Shown piece after piece: positions 50,252 to 59,224 of a DNA stretch of 64,000 nt. Position 1 is the stretch's first letter; the number at the start of each line of letters is the position of its first letter. The notes beneath the pieces were generated by a model. The model ran no database searches. It was given only the letters and a program-made list of their open reading frames with translations, and was not told where the DNA came from. Source of the DNA: Prochlorococcus sp. AG-388-F11 (lineage in GTDB: Bacteria > Cyanobacteriota > Cyanobacteriia > PCC-6307 > Cyanobiaceae); NCBI GenBank assembly GCA_003279845.1, contig QCGP01000007.1, forward strand, positions 1-64,000, read 5' to 3'. The position numbers and the translations under genes were made by a program.

Positions 50252-50308
50252 ATGGGGGAAACCCCATACTCCTCACACACTAAATCGCCCGATTAATCGG
50301 GCTTTTTT
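50252..50308 (+). ncRNA. yfr1: Yfr1 cyanobacterial small RNA
   Basis: This is an abundant trans-acting small RNA known from cyanobacteria and known to lie between guaB and trxA in Prochlorococcus. The sequence shows its three parts. Stem 1 is ATGGGG-GAAA-CCCCAT (50252-50267) with a GNRA-type loop. A single-stranded part carries the hallmark ACTCCTCACAC (50268-50278). Stem 2 is GCCCGATTAATCGGGC (50287-50302) followed by six T, which acts as the terminator. Work in Prochlorococcus has shown that the CU-rich motif pairs with the start regions of outer-membrane porin mRNAs. Confidence 0.95.
50287..50308 (+). terminator. Intrinsic terminator of yfr1
   Basis: GCCCGATTAATCGGGC is an exact inverted repeat followed directly by TTTTTT (50303-50308). 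It is the cleanest Rho-independent terminator I can see in the window and forms the second stem of Yfr1. Confidence 0.92.
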
Positions 50309-50399
50309 AGATATTTTGTTACTTATATTATTTAATCTGTAATGAAATCATCACTTAAAAGAATTGCCTGCTAAATTTTCAAAAAGGAATACTTAAATT

Positions 50400-50723
50400 A
50401 TGTCATCAGCTCCAGCCGTAACTGATTCTTCATTTGACAAAGATGTACTGCAAAGTGATCTACCAGTATTGGTTGATTTTTGGGCACCATGGTGCGGTCC
50501 ATGTAGGATGGTCGCTCCAGTTGTAGAAGAAATCTCAAAAGACTTTGAAGGGAAAATTAAAGTGTTTAAATTAAACACAGATGAGAATCCAAATGTAGCA
50601 AGTCAATACGGAATTAGAAGTATTCCTACATTAATGATCTTTAAAGGAGGTCAAAAGGTTGATACTGTTGTTGGTGCTGTGCCAAAAGCAACTCTTTCGA
50701 GCACTTTAACTAAGCATTTATAA
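50400..50723 (+). CDS. trxA: Thioredoxin
   Basis: This is an m-type thioredoxin that carries reducing power from ferredoxin or NADPH to target disulfides. The active site is [10 protein letters not shown] with Cys32 and Cys35, and the cis-proline lies in RSIPTLMIF. The length of 107 residues is normal. It lies 91 bases after the Yfr1 terminator, so it should have its own promoter. Its likely targets in the window include the Zwf/OpcA pair. hisH follows after 11 bases. Confidence 0.97.
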   Translation: MSSAPAVTDSSFDKDVLQSDLPVLVDFWAPWCGPCRMVAPVVEEISKDFEGKIKVFKLNTDENPNVASQYGIRSIPTLMIFKGGQKVDTVVGAVPKATLSSTLTKHL

Positions 50724-50734
50724 ATTTAAAAGCT

Positions 50735-51352
50735 TTGCATAAAATTGGACTAATAGACTATGGAATGGGTAATATTCATTCTGTTACAAAATCTCTAGAA
50801 AGTCTTGGAGAAGAAATTATATTAATTAAAAACTTTAATGATTCCAAGCTTTGTAAGGCCATAATACTTCCTGGGGTTGGAGCCTTTGATCCAGCAATGA
50901 ATAATCTCATAAATACTAATTTGATAGCTGATTTGAAAAATTGGATTAAAAGTGGGAAATCCTTTTTTGGGATATGTTTAGGTCTCCAACTCCTTTTTGA
51001 ATCTAGTGATGAAGGAAAAGTTCAAGGGCTGGGAATTTTAAAAGGAAACATAAAAAAAATACCCAATATTGTTAACCAAAGAATCCCACACATGGGTTGG
51101 TGCCAACTTTTACCTACAAAAAAAAATACTTTATTTGGGATTGAAGAATTAAATAATTGGGTCTATTTTGTACATTCCTATCATGCAATCCCTGATGACT
51201 TAAATATTATTGCAGCTCAGGTTGATTATGGCTCTGAAAAATTAACTGCAATGATTGAGAATGATAATTTATTGGCCTGTCAATTTCATCCGGAAAAATC
51301 TGGAAAAACTGGCGAAAAACTTTTGAGAAGATGGCTGAGTAATATCCAATAA
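50735..51352 (+). CDS. hisH: Imidazole glycerol phosphate synthase, glutaminase subunit
   Basis: This subunit provides ammonia to HisF in histidine synthesis. The class I amidotransferase triad is visible: Cys81 in FFGICLGLQLLF, and the His and Glu in CQFHPEKSG. The N-terminal IGLIDYGMGN is conserved. The start is TTG, 11 bases after trxA. The length of 205 residues is normal. HisF is not in the window. Confidence 0.95.
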   Translation: MHKIGLIDYGMGNIHSVTKSLESLGEEIILIKNFNDSKLCKAIILPGVGAFDPAMNNLINTNLIADLKNWIKSGKSFFGICLGLQLLFESSDEGKVQGLGILKGNIKKIPNIVNQRIPHMGWCQLLPTKKNTLFGIEELNNWVYFVHSYHAIPDDLNIIAAQVDYGSEKLTAMIENDNLLACQFHPEKSGKTGEKLLRRWLSNIQ

Positions 51353-51365
51353 CAAATGCTTAGGG

Positions 51366-51965
51366 ATGAAGACTAACTTAAGATTAATAGGTGGTAAAAA
51401 ACTCCATAGTCCAAATAATTCTTATACTAGACCTACAACTTTGAGAGTGAGAGAGGCCATATTTAATATATTGAACAAAAGAGTTGAAAATAGTAACTGG
51501 TTAGATTTATTTAGTGGAACAGGGGCCATATCTTGTGAAGCCTATAATCACGGGGCAAGCAAAATAATTGCAATTGAAAAAAATAAAATCAACTCAAAAA
51601 TTTGCTTAGAAAATTTACTCTCGTTGGAGAATATGGAGAATAGGAGAAATGATATCGAAGTTATTTGTAAAGACGTTTTGAAATGGACAAAACCTAATTA
51701 CGAGAGAAACTTATCATCTAGAAATATGGATTTAAACAAATTAAAATTTGATTTTGTTTATCTAGATCCGCCATACAATGTGGATTTCCATGAATTAGTT
51801 TTAAATCAATTATTTAACTGTAATATTTTAAAAAAAGATTCAACAGTTATTTGTGAACATTCTCCAAATCTATTTATTAAAAAAAGTACTTTGTGGGAAA
51901 CTATAGATGTAAGAAATTATGGGCAGTCAAGATTAACATTCTTAATCAATGTCCAGCATCCCTGA
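51366..51965 (+). CDS. rsmD: 16S rRNA guanine-966 N2-methyltransferase
   Basis: This SAM-dependent methyltransferase modifies G966 of 16S rRNA. The SAM site is [20 protein letters not shown] and the catalytic motif is LDPPYN (134-138 for DPPYN). The N-terminal [15 protein letters not shown] is typical of RsmD. The length of 199 residues fits. It is 13 bases after hisH. Its last 24 bases overlap the 3' end of petG on the other strand. Confidence 0.92.
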   Translation: MKTNLRLIGGKKLHSPNNSYTRPTTLRVREAIFNILNKRVENSNWLDLFSGTGAISCEAYNHGASKIIAIEKNKINSKICLENLLSLENMENRRNDIEVICKDVLKWTKPNYERNLSSRNMDLNKLKFDFVYLDPPYNVDFHELVLNQLFNCNILKKDSTVICEHSPNLFIKKSTLWETIDVRNYGQSRLTFLINVQHP

Positions 51966-52061
51966 ACCTCTTCTGTATTGATTCCATGCACTTACGAATA
52001 ATCCAAGAAGAGTTATTGGAACTAAACCTAAAACAATTCCACATAGAAGAGGCTCGATCAT
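51942..52061 (-). CDS. petG: Cytochrome b6f complex subunit V (PetG)
   Basis: This is a 39-residue single-helix subunit needed for a stable cytochrome b6f complex. Reading the minus strand from the ATG at 52061 gives [20 protein letters not shown], then [19 protein letters not shown] and a TAA at 51942-51944. The whole sequence matches the known PetG pattern, with its short lumenal start, one hydrophobic helix and the YRRG stromal turn. It overlaps the end of rsmD by 24 bases in the convergent sense, and is divergent from cytM. It is easily missed because of its size. Confidence 0.96.
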   Translation of the reverse strand: MIEPLLCGIVLGLVPITLLGLFVSAWNQYRRGSGMLDID

Positions 52062-52115
52062 TTTTTTGCCTTTTTTGATTTCTTACTCATAATTGTTACA
52101 TAGAGACTATTTTTT

Positions 52116-52502
52116 GTGTCAACATCTTCATCAACTGCAGCAGAAAGAGACTTTAAGAGAGAATTCTTAAAAATTGTTTTTGTTGTATTTGGAGTTTTAT
52201 TGATTTGTTTTTCAATATTTTTCGTAAACCATCATGAAAATAACAAATATATTATCGATACTCTTGAGCTTAATGGCTCTGCTGAGGAAGGAGATGCTCT
52301 TTTTAAGATAAATTGTGTTGGATGTCATGGAATTACAGCAAGAGGATTAGTGGGCCCAGACTTACACTCAATAACTCAACGTTTGAATGATAAAGAGATA
52401 ATAAAACAAGTTACTGGAGGCCTGACTCCTCCTATGCCAAGTTTTGAAATTGATCCTGTAAATATGTCCAATTTATTAAAATATCTTCATAGCCTTGAAT
52501 GA
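52116..52502 (+). CDS. cytM: Cytochrome c-M
   Basis: This is a small membrane-bound c-type cytochrome of cyanobacteria. One hydrophobic segment (about 17-37) serves as an uncleaved signal anchor. The haem site is CVGCH (Cys67, Cys70, His71), and the likely axial methionine is Met107 in TPPMPSF. The length of 128 residues fits CytM. In other cyanobacteria CytM is linked to stress and to tuning respiration and photosynthesis. The start is GTG. It overlaps the next gene by four bases (ATGA). Confidence 0.92.
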   Translation: MSTSSSTAAERDFKREFLKIVFVVFGVLLICFSIFFVNHHENNKYIIDTLELNGSAEEGDALFKINCVGCHGITARGLVGPDLHSITQRLNDKEIIKQVTGGLTPPMPSFEIDPVNMSNLLKYLHSLE

Positions 52503-53251
52503 TTTTGGGAAAAAATTTTGCTAATTTAAAGGTAATTTTAGTCGAACCAAAAGGTCCTTTAAATGTAGGAAGCGTTGCTAGATTATGCAGTAATTTTGAA
52601 GTTGATGAATTAAGAATTGTTTCTCCTAAATGCGACATATTTTCTTTGGAAGCAAAAAAAATGGCTCTTAAAGGTCAAAAATTTCTTAAACATTGTAGGG
52701 TTTTTGATGATCTTCAAAAAGCAATTTTTGATTGTGATTTAGTTCTAGCATCTTGTGGAAGGATTGATGTAAATAAAGATTCATTTTTTGTATCTTCTGA
52801 ACATATATTTGATTGGACTTTATCCTTCAAGAAGATAAATAATTTAGCAATCATATTTGGAAGAGAAGATAGAGGTTTAACTAACAGTGAATTGCTTCTA
52901 GCAAATAAAACTTTTAATATTCAAACTTCTCAGAATAATCCTTCATTAAATCTTTCTCATGCTGTTTCAATAGTTTTGTATGAATTAAATAAGTCTTCTA
53001 AAAAGAATTTAAATAATGAATTAAAAGTTTTTAACTTGGCATCATCGAAAGAAGTATATGATACATTTGTGGAGATAGAGGAAATGCTTTTGCGAGTTGG
53101 ATATCTCTTAAAACATACCTCCAAGGCAAAAATCAGTAAATTTAAGAATTTTATTTTGAGGGCAAATACATCAATGCATGAAATAAATGTTTTAAGAGGA
53201 ATTGTCCATCAAATAAACTGGTGTTTGAACAATTCAAAAAAAAATAAGTAA
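52499..53251 (+). CDS. TrmH/SPOUT-family RNA methyltransferase (TrmJ-like)
   Basis: This is a knotted SPOUT methyltransferase that 2'-O-methylates RNA. Motif 1 is VEPKGPLNVGSVARLCSNF, motif 2 is IIFGREDRGLTNSEL and motif 3 is NLSHAVSIVLYEL. The C-terminal extension (about 165-250) is like that of TrmJ, which modifies position 32 of tRNAs, so this is the best guess. The length of 250 residues agrees. It starts inside the cytM stop (ATGA overlap), which suggests coupled translation of unrelated proteins. Confidence 0.88.
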   Translation: MILGKNFANLKVILVEPKGPLNVGSVARLCSNFEVDELRIVSPKCDIFSLEAKKMALKGQKFLKHCRVFDDLQKAIFDCDLVLASCGRIDVNKDSFFVSSEHIFDWTLSFKKINNLAIIFGREDRGLTNSELLLANKTFNIQTSQNNPSLNLSHAVSIVLYELNKSSKKNLNNELKVFNLASSKEVYDTFVEIEEMLLRVGYLLKHTSKAKISKFKNFILRANTSMHEINVLRGIVHQINWCLNNSKKNK

Positions 53252-53385
53252 GTATAAATTTGATTAGTTATTATTCACTTATTGTTATGATTTGATTATT
53301 GTTTTAATTTGATAGGGATATTTACTAAAAACATTTTCTGAAGTAACATCTATTGATTATTTGAATATTTAAGAAAACTAAAACT

Positions 53386-54474
53386 GTGCCTACAACAAAG
53401 AAAAGAAGAGTTTTTCCTTTTACAGCAGTAATTGGTCAAGAAGAAATGAAATTAGCTCTTTTGTTAAATGTAATTGATCCAAGAATTGGAGGAGTAATGA
53501 TAATGGGTGATAGAGGGACTGGAAAGTCAACTACAATAAGAGCCTTAGCTGATTTGTTGCCTGCAATCGATGTTGTTAAAGACGATCCATATAATAGTTC
53601 ACTAGTCGATCCTGATTTACAAAGTAAAGAAGTTTTGGAAAAAATTACTCAAGGAGAAAATCTAGAGAGTATACAAAAACAAGTACCTATGGTTGACTTG
53701 CCTTTAGGGGCTACTGAAGACAGACTTTGTGGAACCATTGATATAGAGAAGGCTTTGAGCGAAGGTGTTAAGGCATTCGAACCGGGTCTTTTAGCAAAAG
53801 CTAATAGGGGCTTACTATACGTTGATGAAGTGAATTTACTTGATGATCATTTAGTTGATGTACTTTTAGATTCAGCCGCTTCCGGATGGAATACAGTTGA
53901 AAGGGAGGGGGTCTCAGTTCGACATCCTGCTAGGTTTGTCCTTATTGGTTCAGGAAATCCAGAAGAAGGTGAATTAAGGCCTCAATTATTGGACAGGTTT
54001 GGAATGAGTGTTGAAGTTAAGACAGTTAGAGATGCTGAATTAAGAGTTCAAGTAGTTGATCAAAGAACTTCTTTTGATGATAATCCTGATGAGTTTTCAT
54101 TGAGTGTTGAGAAACAACAGGATGAACTTCAACAAAAAGTTATTAAAGCACAAGAAATATTAAATTCTGTTCAAATGGACGATGACTTAAGATTGAACAT
54201 TTCTGCAATCTGCGGAGAACTAGATGTGGATGGTTTACGTGGAGATATTGTTACAAATAGGTCTGCGAGGGCAATTGCAGCATTTGAGGGCAGAACTGAA
54301 GTGGAAGAAGATGACATTGCAAGGGTTATTTCTTGTTCTTTAAGACATAGACTTAGAAAAGATCCCTTAGAACAAGTTGATTCGGGTGAAAGAGTTATTC
54401 AAGCTTTTTGTAAAGTATTTGATTTAGATGAAAAAGAAAATCTTTCAAAATTTCAATTGTCTGCTGAAGCTTAA
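53386..54474 (+). CDS. chlI: Magnesium chelatase subunit ChlI
   Basis: This is the AAA+ subunit that drives magnesium insertion into protoporphyrin IX, the first step toward chlorophyll. Walker A is GDRGTGKST (41-49), Walker B is [10 protein letters not shown], and the ChlI-specific [16 protein letters not shown] and [18 protein letters not shown] follow. The start is GTG in [12 protein letters not shown], the conserved opening. The length of 362 residues is normal. A 134-base AT-rich leader precedes it. ruvC follows after five bases. Confidence 0.96.
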   Translation: MPTTKKRRVFPFTAVIGQEEMKLALLLNVIDPRIGGVMIMGDRGTGKSTTIRALADLLPAIDVVKDDPYNSSLVDPDLQSKEVLEKITQGENLESIQKQVPMVDLPLGATEDRLCGTIDIEKALSEGVKAFEPGLLAKANRGLLYVDEVNLLDDHLVDVLLDSAASGWNTVEREGVSVRHPARFVLIGSGNPEEGELRPQLLDRFGMSVEVKTVRDAELRVQVVDQRTSFDDNPDEFSLSVEKQQDELQQKVIKAQEILNSVQMDDDLRLNISAICGELDVDGLRGDIVTNRSARAIAAFEGRTEVEEDDIARVISCSLRHRLRKDPLEQVDSGERVIQAFCKVFDLDEKENLSKFQLSAEA

Positions 54475-54479
54475 TAACA

Positions 54480-54953
54480 GTGAGAATAATTGGGATTGAC
54501 CCTGGATTAGCTAGAGTTGGTTATGGAATAATTGAGATAGAAAATGAAAGAAAGAAATTATTAGATTGCGGCGTTATTGAGACAGGTAAAGATAAAAAAG
54601 AAGAAGATAGACTTTATGAGATATTCCAAGATCTTAATGAATTAATAAATCATTGGAACCCAACTGCGGCGGCAGTAGAAAAATTTTTCTTTTACAGGTC
54701 AAGTACTACCATTAGTGTGGTGCAGGCCAGAGGCGTGATTATGATGGTATTGGCCTCTAAAAAAATTCAGGTTAGTGAGTATTCACCTGCTCAGATAAAA
54801 TTAACAATTGCTGGGTCTGGAAAGGCATCTAAGAAAGATATTCTTGATGCTGTTATGTATGACTTAGATCTTAACAAACCTCCAAAACCTGATGATTCAG
54901 CAGATGCATTGGCTATAGCACTCACAAAACTTAATGAGGATGGCTTTAACTGA
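54480..54953 (+). CDS. ruvC: Crossover junction endonuclease RuvC
   Basis: This nuclease resolves Holliday junctions. The RNase H-like acidic residues are Asp7 in [10 protein letters not shown], Glu in AAVEKFFF, and the C-terminal pair in [11 protein letters not shown]. The length of 157 residues is normal. The start is GTG, five bases after chlI, so both are on one transcript. With recB, recD and recR it is the fourth recombination gene in the window. Confidence 0.95.
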   Translation: MRIIGIDPGLARVGYGIIEIENERKKLLDCGVIETGKDKKEEDRLYEIFQDLNELINHWNPTAAAVEKFFFYRSSTTISVVQARGVIMMVLASKKIQVSEYSPAQIKLTIAGSGKASKKDILDAVMYDLDLNKPPKPDDSADALAIALTKLNEDGFN

Positions 54954-54962
54954 AAATTTAAT

Positions 54963-55520
54963 ATGATGATCTTTGAAAATAAGAAATTGGAGAGGGATAC
55001 GTTTATAAAACTAAGAGATGGGATTTCTCTTGATCAAAGAGAAAATGTAGAAAAGAATGTTAGATTATATATTGATTCATTTGTTAAGGGATATAAAAAT
55101 ATTGGTTATATAGCCATATATTGGCCTCTAAAAAATGAAGTTGATATAAGAAGTCTCAAGAAAAAATTTACTTTAGCTTTGCCTAGATGTAAAGATAAAA
55201 AAGAGTTGTTATTTTATCCATGGGACGAAAAACCTCTTACCAAAGATTCTGAGGGGATACTAAGTCCAAATAACTCCTCCCCATTAAGTCATTTGCAGAT
55301 AAGCATAATATTTGTACCATGTCTTTCCGTTGATAAAAATTTAACAAGATTAGGTTATGGAGGAGGTTATTTTGATAAATTAAGGAGAGATAATGATTGG
55401 AGAAATGTTCCATGCATTGGAGTATTAACTTCTAATTGTGTAAGTACGATTCCATTAACCAGAGCTGAGTGGGATATTCCTTTATCGGGCTTTATCACAG
55501 AAAAAGAAATATTTGTATAA
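54963..55520 (+). CDS. 5-formyltetrahydrofolate cyclo-ligase
   Basis: This enzyme recycles 5-formyl-THF to methenyl-THF with ATP. The C-terminal RLGYGGGYFDKLRRD motif is diagnostic, and the basic LALPRCKDKKELLFY region and the PCLSVD segment fit the family. The length of 185 residues is normal. It starts nine bases after ruvC. It has a common folate pool with FolD (38612-39508). Confidence 0.92.
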   Translation: MMIFENKKLERDTFIKLRDGISLDQRENVEKNVRLYIDSFVKGYKNIGYIAIYWPLKNEVDIRSLKKKFTLALPRCKDKKELLFYPWDEKPLTKDSEGILSPNNSSPLSHLQISIIFVPCLSVDKNLTRLGYGGGYFDKLRRDNDWRNVPCIGVLTSNCVSTIPLTRAEWDIPLSGFITEKEIFV

Positions 55521-55559
55521 TAGAAAATTCATAAAGTGATTAATTTATAGTTTTAAAAA

Positions 55560-55979
55560 ATGGAAAATCAGGAAAAATACAATAATTTATCAAAATTAGT
55601 AGAAAAGTTGAAGAAATCAGAAGATCCAAAAAGAAAATATGAATACATTTTGTGGTTAGGCAAAAAATTGAAAGAACCAGATAATGAAATCCTTGTTGAA
55701 GAAAATAAAGTTAATGGATGCGTTTCAGAAGTTTTTGTTAAGGCAACTATTAAAGCCGGTAAATTATTTTGGGAAGGATATTCTGATGCTCTCATAACAA
55801 AGGGTTTGTTGGCCTTTCTAATAAGTGGATTAAATGAGTTAACACCAAATGAAGTTGTTGCAATAGATAAGAAATTTATAGAAGATACTGGTTTGAAAGC
55901 AAGCTTAACACCTTCACGATCAAATGGTTTTTTAAACATTTTATTGAAAATGCAGTCTCAAGCAAATGAATTTTTGTAG
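55560..55979 (+). CDS. sufE: Cysteine desulfurase-activating protein SufE
   Basis: SufE accepts sulfur from SufS during iron-sulfur cluster assembly. The acceptor cysteine is Cys54 in VNGCVSEV, and the helix WEGYSDALITKGLLAFL is typical. The length of 139 residues fits. The SUF operon itself is not in the window. It is in a same-strand series, 39 bases after the cyclo-ligase and 44 bases before homoserine dehydrogenase. Confidence 0.93.
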   Translation: MENQEKYNNLSKLVEKLKKSEDPKRKYEYILWLGKKLKEPDNEILVEENKVNGCVSEVFVKATIKAGKLFWEGYSDALITKGLLAFLISGLNELTPNEVVAIDKKFIEDTGLKASLTPSRSNGFLNILLKMQSQANEFL

Positions 55980-56023
55980 GCCTAATAATATAAAATTAAA
56001 CTCAAAGTAAAAAGAAATAAAAA

Positions 56024-57325
56024 ATGAGAAAATGCAAAATTGGAATTGTAGGTTTTGGAACTGTAGGTTCAGGGATTTATAAAATATTAAGTTCTGAGGC
56101 TGATTCACATCCAATTCTAAAAGAAATAGAAATTGCAAAAATAGCAGTTAAAGATCTTAATAAAAAAAGGGATATTGAGCTAGATAATAATTTATTAACT
56201 GATGATCCATTTAAATTAATTAATGACCCCTCTATAGATGTAATTGTTGAAGTAATGGGTGGGGTTGATTTAGCGAAAGATATTATTCTGCAATCATTAA
56301 AATTAGGTAAATCTGTGGTTACGGCAAATAAAGCAGTCATTGCAAGATATGGAGAAGAAATATATAAAACTGCATCTAAAAAAGGAGTTTATATATTGTC
56401 AGAGGCTGCAGTTTGCGGGGGGATTCCTATAATTGAACCCTTAAAAAGATCATTAAAAAGTAACAACATAAAAAAAATGGTTGGGATAATAAATGGCACA
56501 ACAAATTTTATTCTTTCAAAGATGACAAATGAAAAAGCTGATTACAAGGAGACCTTGAAATTGGCCCAAAGCCTTGGGTATGCAGAATTTGATCCAACTG
56601 CAGATGTTGAGGGCCATGATGCTGCTGATAAGATCTCAATTCTTAGTGAACTTGCATTTGGAGGAAAAATCAAAAGAGAGGAGATTCATTCAGAGGGCAT
56701 TAGTAAAATTAATCTAAAGGATATCGAATATGCCAATAAATTAGGGTTTGAAATAAAACTTTTAGCGCTCTCAGAAAGGGGACAAATTAATAGTAATGAT
56801 TCACTCGCTTTGAATATTTGGGTAGGACCTTCTTTGATTCCAAAATCTCATCCATTATCAACAGTTAAGGGAGTTAATAATGCCTTATTGATAGAGGCTG
56901 ATCCTCTTGGAGAGATAATGTTATATGGTCCAGGTGCAGGGAGTGGTCCAACTGCTGCATCAGTAGTATCAGATATATTAAATCTGCATGCCGCCTCAGT
57001 AAAAAATAATAATTCAATCGATCCATTATTATCTTTTTATTTCTGGAGAAAATGTCATATCATCGAATCTTCACGAATAAATAAAAAAAATTACCTTAGA
57101 ATTATTTGTCTTGATAGTCCAGGTGTTATAGGAAAGATTGGAGATATTTTTGGAAACAATAATGTATCAATCGAATCAATTGTTCAACTTGATGCAAGTG
57201 AGGACAAAGCTGAAATTGTCGTTATTACTCATGAGGTGAATAATGGAGATTTTGAGAGATCTAAAGATGAAATAAATTCGCTCAATGAAGTCAAAATTAT
57301 TGCAAGTCAATTAAGTTGTATTTAA
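56024..57325 (+). CDS. hom: Homoserine dehydrogenase
   Basis: This NAD(P)-dependent enzyme leads to threonine and methionine. The nucleotide site is GFGTVGSG (10-17), the substrate region includes NGTTNFILSKM and DVEGHDAADKISILSELAFGG (given in part: DVEGHDAADK), and a C-terminal ACT domain (about 355-430) gives feedback control. The length of 433 residues is normal for the single-function form with an ACT domain. It lies in the chlI-to-transporter same-strand run. Confidence 0.95.
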   Translation: MRKCKIGIVGFGTVGSGIYKILSSEADSHPILKEIEIAKIAVKDLNKKRDIELDNNLLTDDPFKLINDPSIDVIVEVMGGVDLAKDIILQSLKLGKSVVTANKAVIARYGEEIYKTASKKGVYILSEAAVCGGIPIIEPLKRSLKSNNIKKMVGIINGTTNFILSKMTNEKADYKETLKLAQSLGYAEFDPTADVEGHDAADKISILSELAFGGKIKREEIHSEGISKINLKDIEYANKLGFEIKLLALSERGQINSNDSLALNIWVGPSLIPKSHPLSTVKGVNNALLIEADPLGEIMLYGPGAGSGPTAASVVSDILNLHAASVKNNNSIDPLLSFYFWRKCHIIESSRINKKNYLRIICLDSPGVIGKIGDIFGNNNVSIESIVQLDASEDKAEIVVITHEVNNGDFERSKDEINSLNEVKIIASQLSCI

Positions 57326-57374
57326 AAAAATAGTTTGCAAATTTCTTTATAGCTTGGTAAACCGAAGAAAGTAA

Positions 57375-57656
57375 GTGTTTGGTTTTAACACCTTAATGAT
57401 TCATTCAAAACTATTAGATAATAAAAATTTAATTTTTTCTAAAAACCTTTATAAAGGTGCTTGTGTAAAAATTAAAAATAGCAATAAGACTTTTCAAGTA
57501 ATTGGTCTAAATATAGGTAAAGAAATTTGTTGGGTGAGAGAGTGGCCCTTTGCCTGTAATTCTAAAAAAACATTTGCTTTAGAAATAAGTCAAATAACCT
57601 TACAAATTTTCTGCTCAAATAATTCTTCAGAAAAATTAAGTAATTATGAAGTATGA
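57375..57656 (+). CDS. Small protein of unknown function before the ABC binding protein
   Basis: I do not recognise this protein of 93 residues. If it starts at the ATG at 57396 instead of the GTG at 57375 it is 86 residues, and the choice cannot be settled by a ribosome site. It looks like a small beta-rich domain: GACVKIKNSNKTFQVIGL and CWVREWPF. Its stop overlaps the start of the substrate-binding protein by four bases (ATGA), so the two are translated from one mRNA. No membrane segment is seen. Confidence 0.65.
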   Translation: MFGFNTLMIHSKLLDNKNLIFSKNLYKGACVKIKNSNKTFQVIGLNIGKEICWVREWPFACNSKKTFALEISQITLQIFCSNNSSEKLSNYEV

Positions 57657-59224
57657 AAAAAAAAGTTGTTTTATCAATATTTATTATTTTAATTTCTTTT
57701 TTACAGAATTCTTGCGGCTCAAAAAGAATATCTAAAAAAATCATAGTAGCAAGTTCCGGAAAAATTGAATCTTTAGATCCCGCTAGAGCAAATACTCTTA
57801 AAGCAATTCAATTAATCAGTTCTCTAGGAGACACATTATATGAATTAAATTCTGATGGCGAATTAATCCCTGAATTGGCCTACGGGATGCCAATTATTTC
57901 AAAAGATAGACTTCAAATAACTATCAATTTAAGAAAGAATGTTTTTTTTCACGATGGAACTGCATTTAACTCAAATGCTACAAAGTTTACTTTTGATAGA
58001 TTCAAAAGAATTGGAACGATGAATTATATTTTAGGAAATAAGATTAAATCAATAGAAACGCCAAGTGAATATTCAGTCATAATAAATTTGAATAAACCAT
58101 CAAGTTCTTTAAATGGTTTACTCACATCGGTAAATTTAACTCCAATATCTCCTGCCTTTTACAAAAAATATTCTGATAAGTTTCTAAATGAAAAATTCGT
58201 TGGCACAGGCAAGTATGTGCTGACCAGTTTTTCTAATGAAGTTCAATCAATTGATCCATATTTGAATTATTGGGGTGAAAAGCCCTTAAATAAGGGTGTT
58301 AATTTTGTGGGATATTCAAATTCATCTTCTCTTTTTGGGGCTTTAAAAAGTAAACAAATTGACGTGCTTTTATCAAATTCAATTGATGATAGTCAGAGAA
58401 AAAGTTTAAATAATTTAAGTAAAAATAAACAGTTTAATGAAGGTAATAGCCCTTTCACTGAATTAAGTTTTATAAGCCTTAAAACTAGTTCTTTTCCCTT
58501 AAGTAATCTTAATTTAAGAATGGCTTTGGCAAAAAGTCTTAATAGAAAATTGATTAGTGAGAAAGTAAGTTATGGATTAAGGAAGCCATCTAGATCAATT
58601 ATTCCTCCGATATTAAAAAAAGATAATCAAGAACCTTGGCCTAAATATGATTATTTAGAGGCGAGAAGTTTATTGCAAAAAGAAAATTATTGCAATGGAA
58701 ATATTCTAAAAATACCCCTTACTTATAGATCGAATGTTCCAGCTGACAAGCTTATTGCTCTGACATGGCAGGAAGAAATTAAAAATTCTTTGAAAGATTG
58801 TATTGATATCGAACTTAATGGGGTTGAATCTACAACAGTTTATAAGAATCTAAGTTTAGGAATTTATACAGCAGTTATTCTCGATTGGACTGGAGCTTAT
58901 TCAGATCCTGAGGCATATCTCACCCCTCTTTTAAGCTGTAATGAAATAGTTGATGGCATATGTAAAAAAGGAGAATCAGTTTACAGCGGTAGTTTTTGGG
59001 GATCCAACAAAGTGGAAAGTTTATTTCTTGAGAGTGAAAAAATAAGTGGAATTAAAAGATTAGAAAAACTTATTGAAATTGAAAAAATAGCAGCAAATTC
59101 AATCCCTTATATTCCTATTTGGATATCCTCTCAAAAAGCATGGTCTCAAAATAAAATATCAAAACCTATTTTTAATGGTGCAGGAATAATTTCATTGAGT
59201 GATCTAGAGTTAATTGATGAGTAG
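57653..59224 (+). CDS. ABC transporter substrate-binding lipoprotein (peptide/nickel family 5)
   Basis: This is a periplasmic binding protein of the DppA/OppA/NikA family. A signal sequence ends with Cys21 in QNSCGS as the lipid site. The body shows SLDPARANTLKAIQLI, VFFHDGTAFNSNATKFTF and later the SNLNLRMALAKSLNRKLI region, all typical of SBP family 5. The length of 523 residues is normal. The ligand is not predictable. The permease gene starts inside its last codons (11-base overlap). Confidence 0.92.
   Translation: MKKKVVLSIFIILISFLQNSCGSKRISKKIIVASSGKIESLDPARANTLKAIQLISSLGDTLYELNSDGELIPELAYGMPIISKDRLQITINLRKNVFFHDGTAFNSNATKFTFDRFKRIGTMNYILGNKIKSIETPSEYSVIINLNKPSSSLNGLLTSVNLTPISPAFYKKYSDKFLNEKFVGTGKYVLTSFSNEVQSIDPYLNYWGEKPLNKGVNFVGYSNSSSLFGALKSKQIDVLLSNSIDDSQRKSLNNLSKNKQFNEGNSPFTELSFISLKTSSFPLSNLNLRMALAKSLNRKLISEKVSYGLRKPSRSIIPPILKKDNQEPWPKYDYLEARSLLQKENYCNGNILKIPLTYRSNVPADKLIALTWQEEIKNSLKDCIDIELNGVESTTVYKNLSLGIYTAVILDWTGAYSDPEAYLTPLLSCNEIVDGICKKGESVYSGSFWGSNKVESLFLESEKISGIKRLEKLIEIEKIAANSIPYIPIWISSQKAWSQNKISKPIFNGAGIISLSDLELIDE

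Noticed and set aside
51893..52078. Plus-strand 61-codon reading frame over petG
   Set aside because: It overlaps rsmD and petG, has no family features, and the minus-strand PetG is unambiguous.
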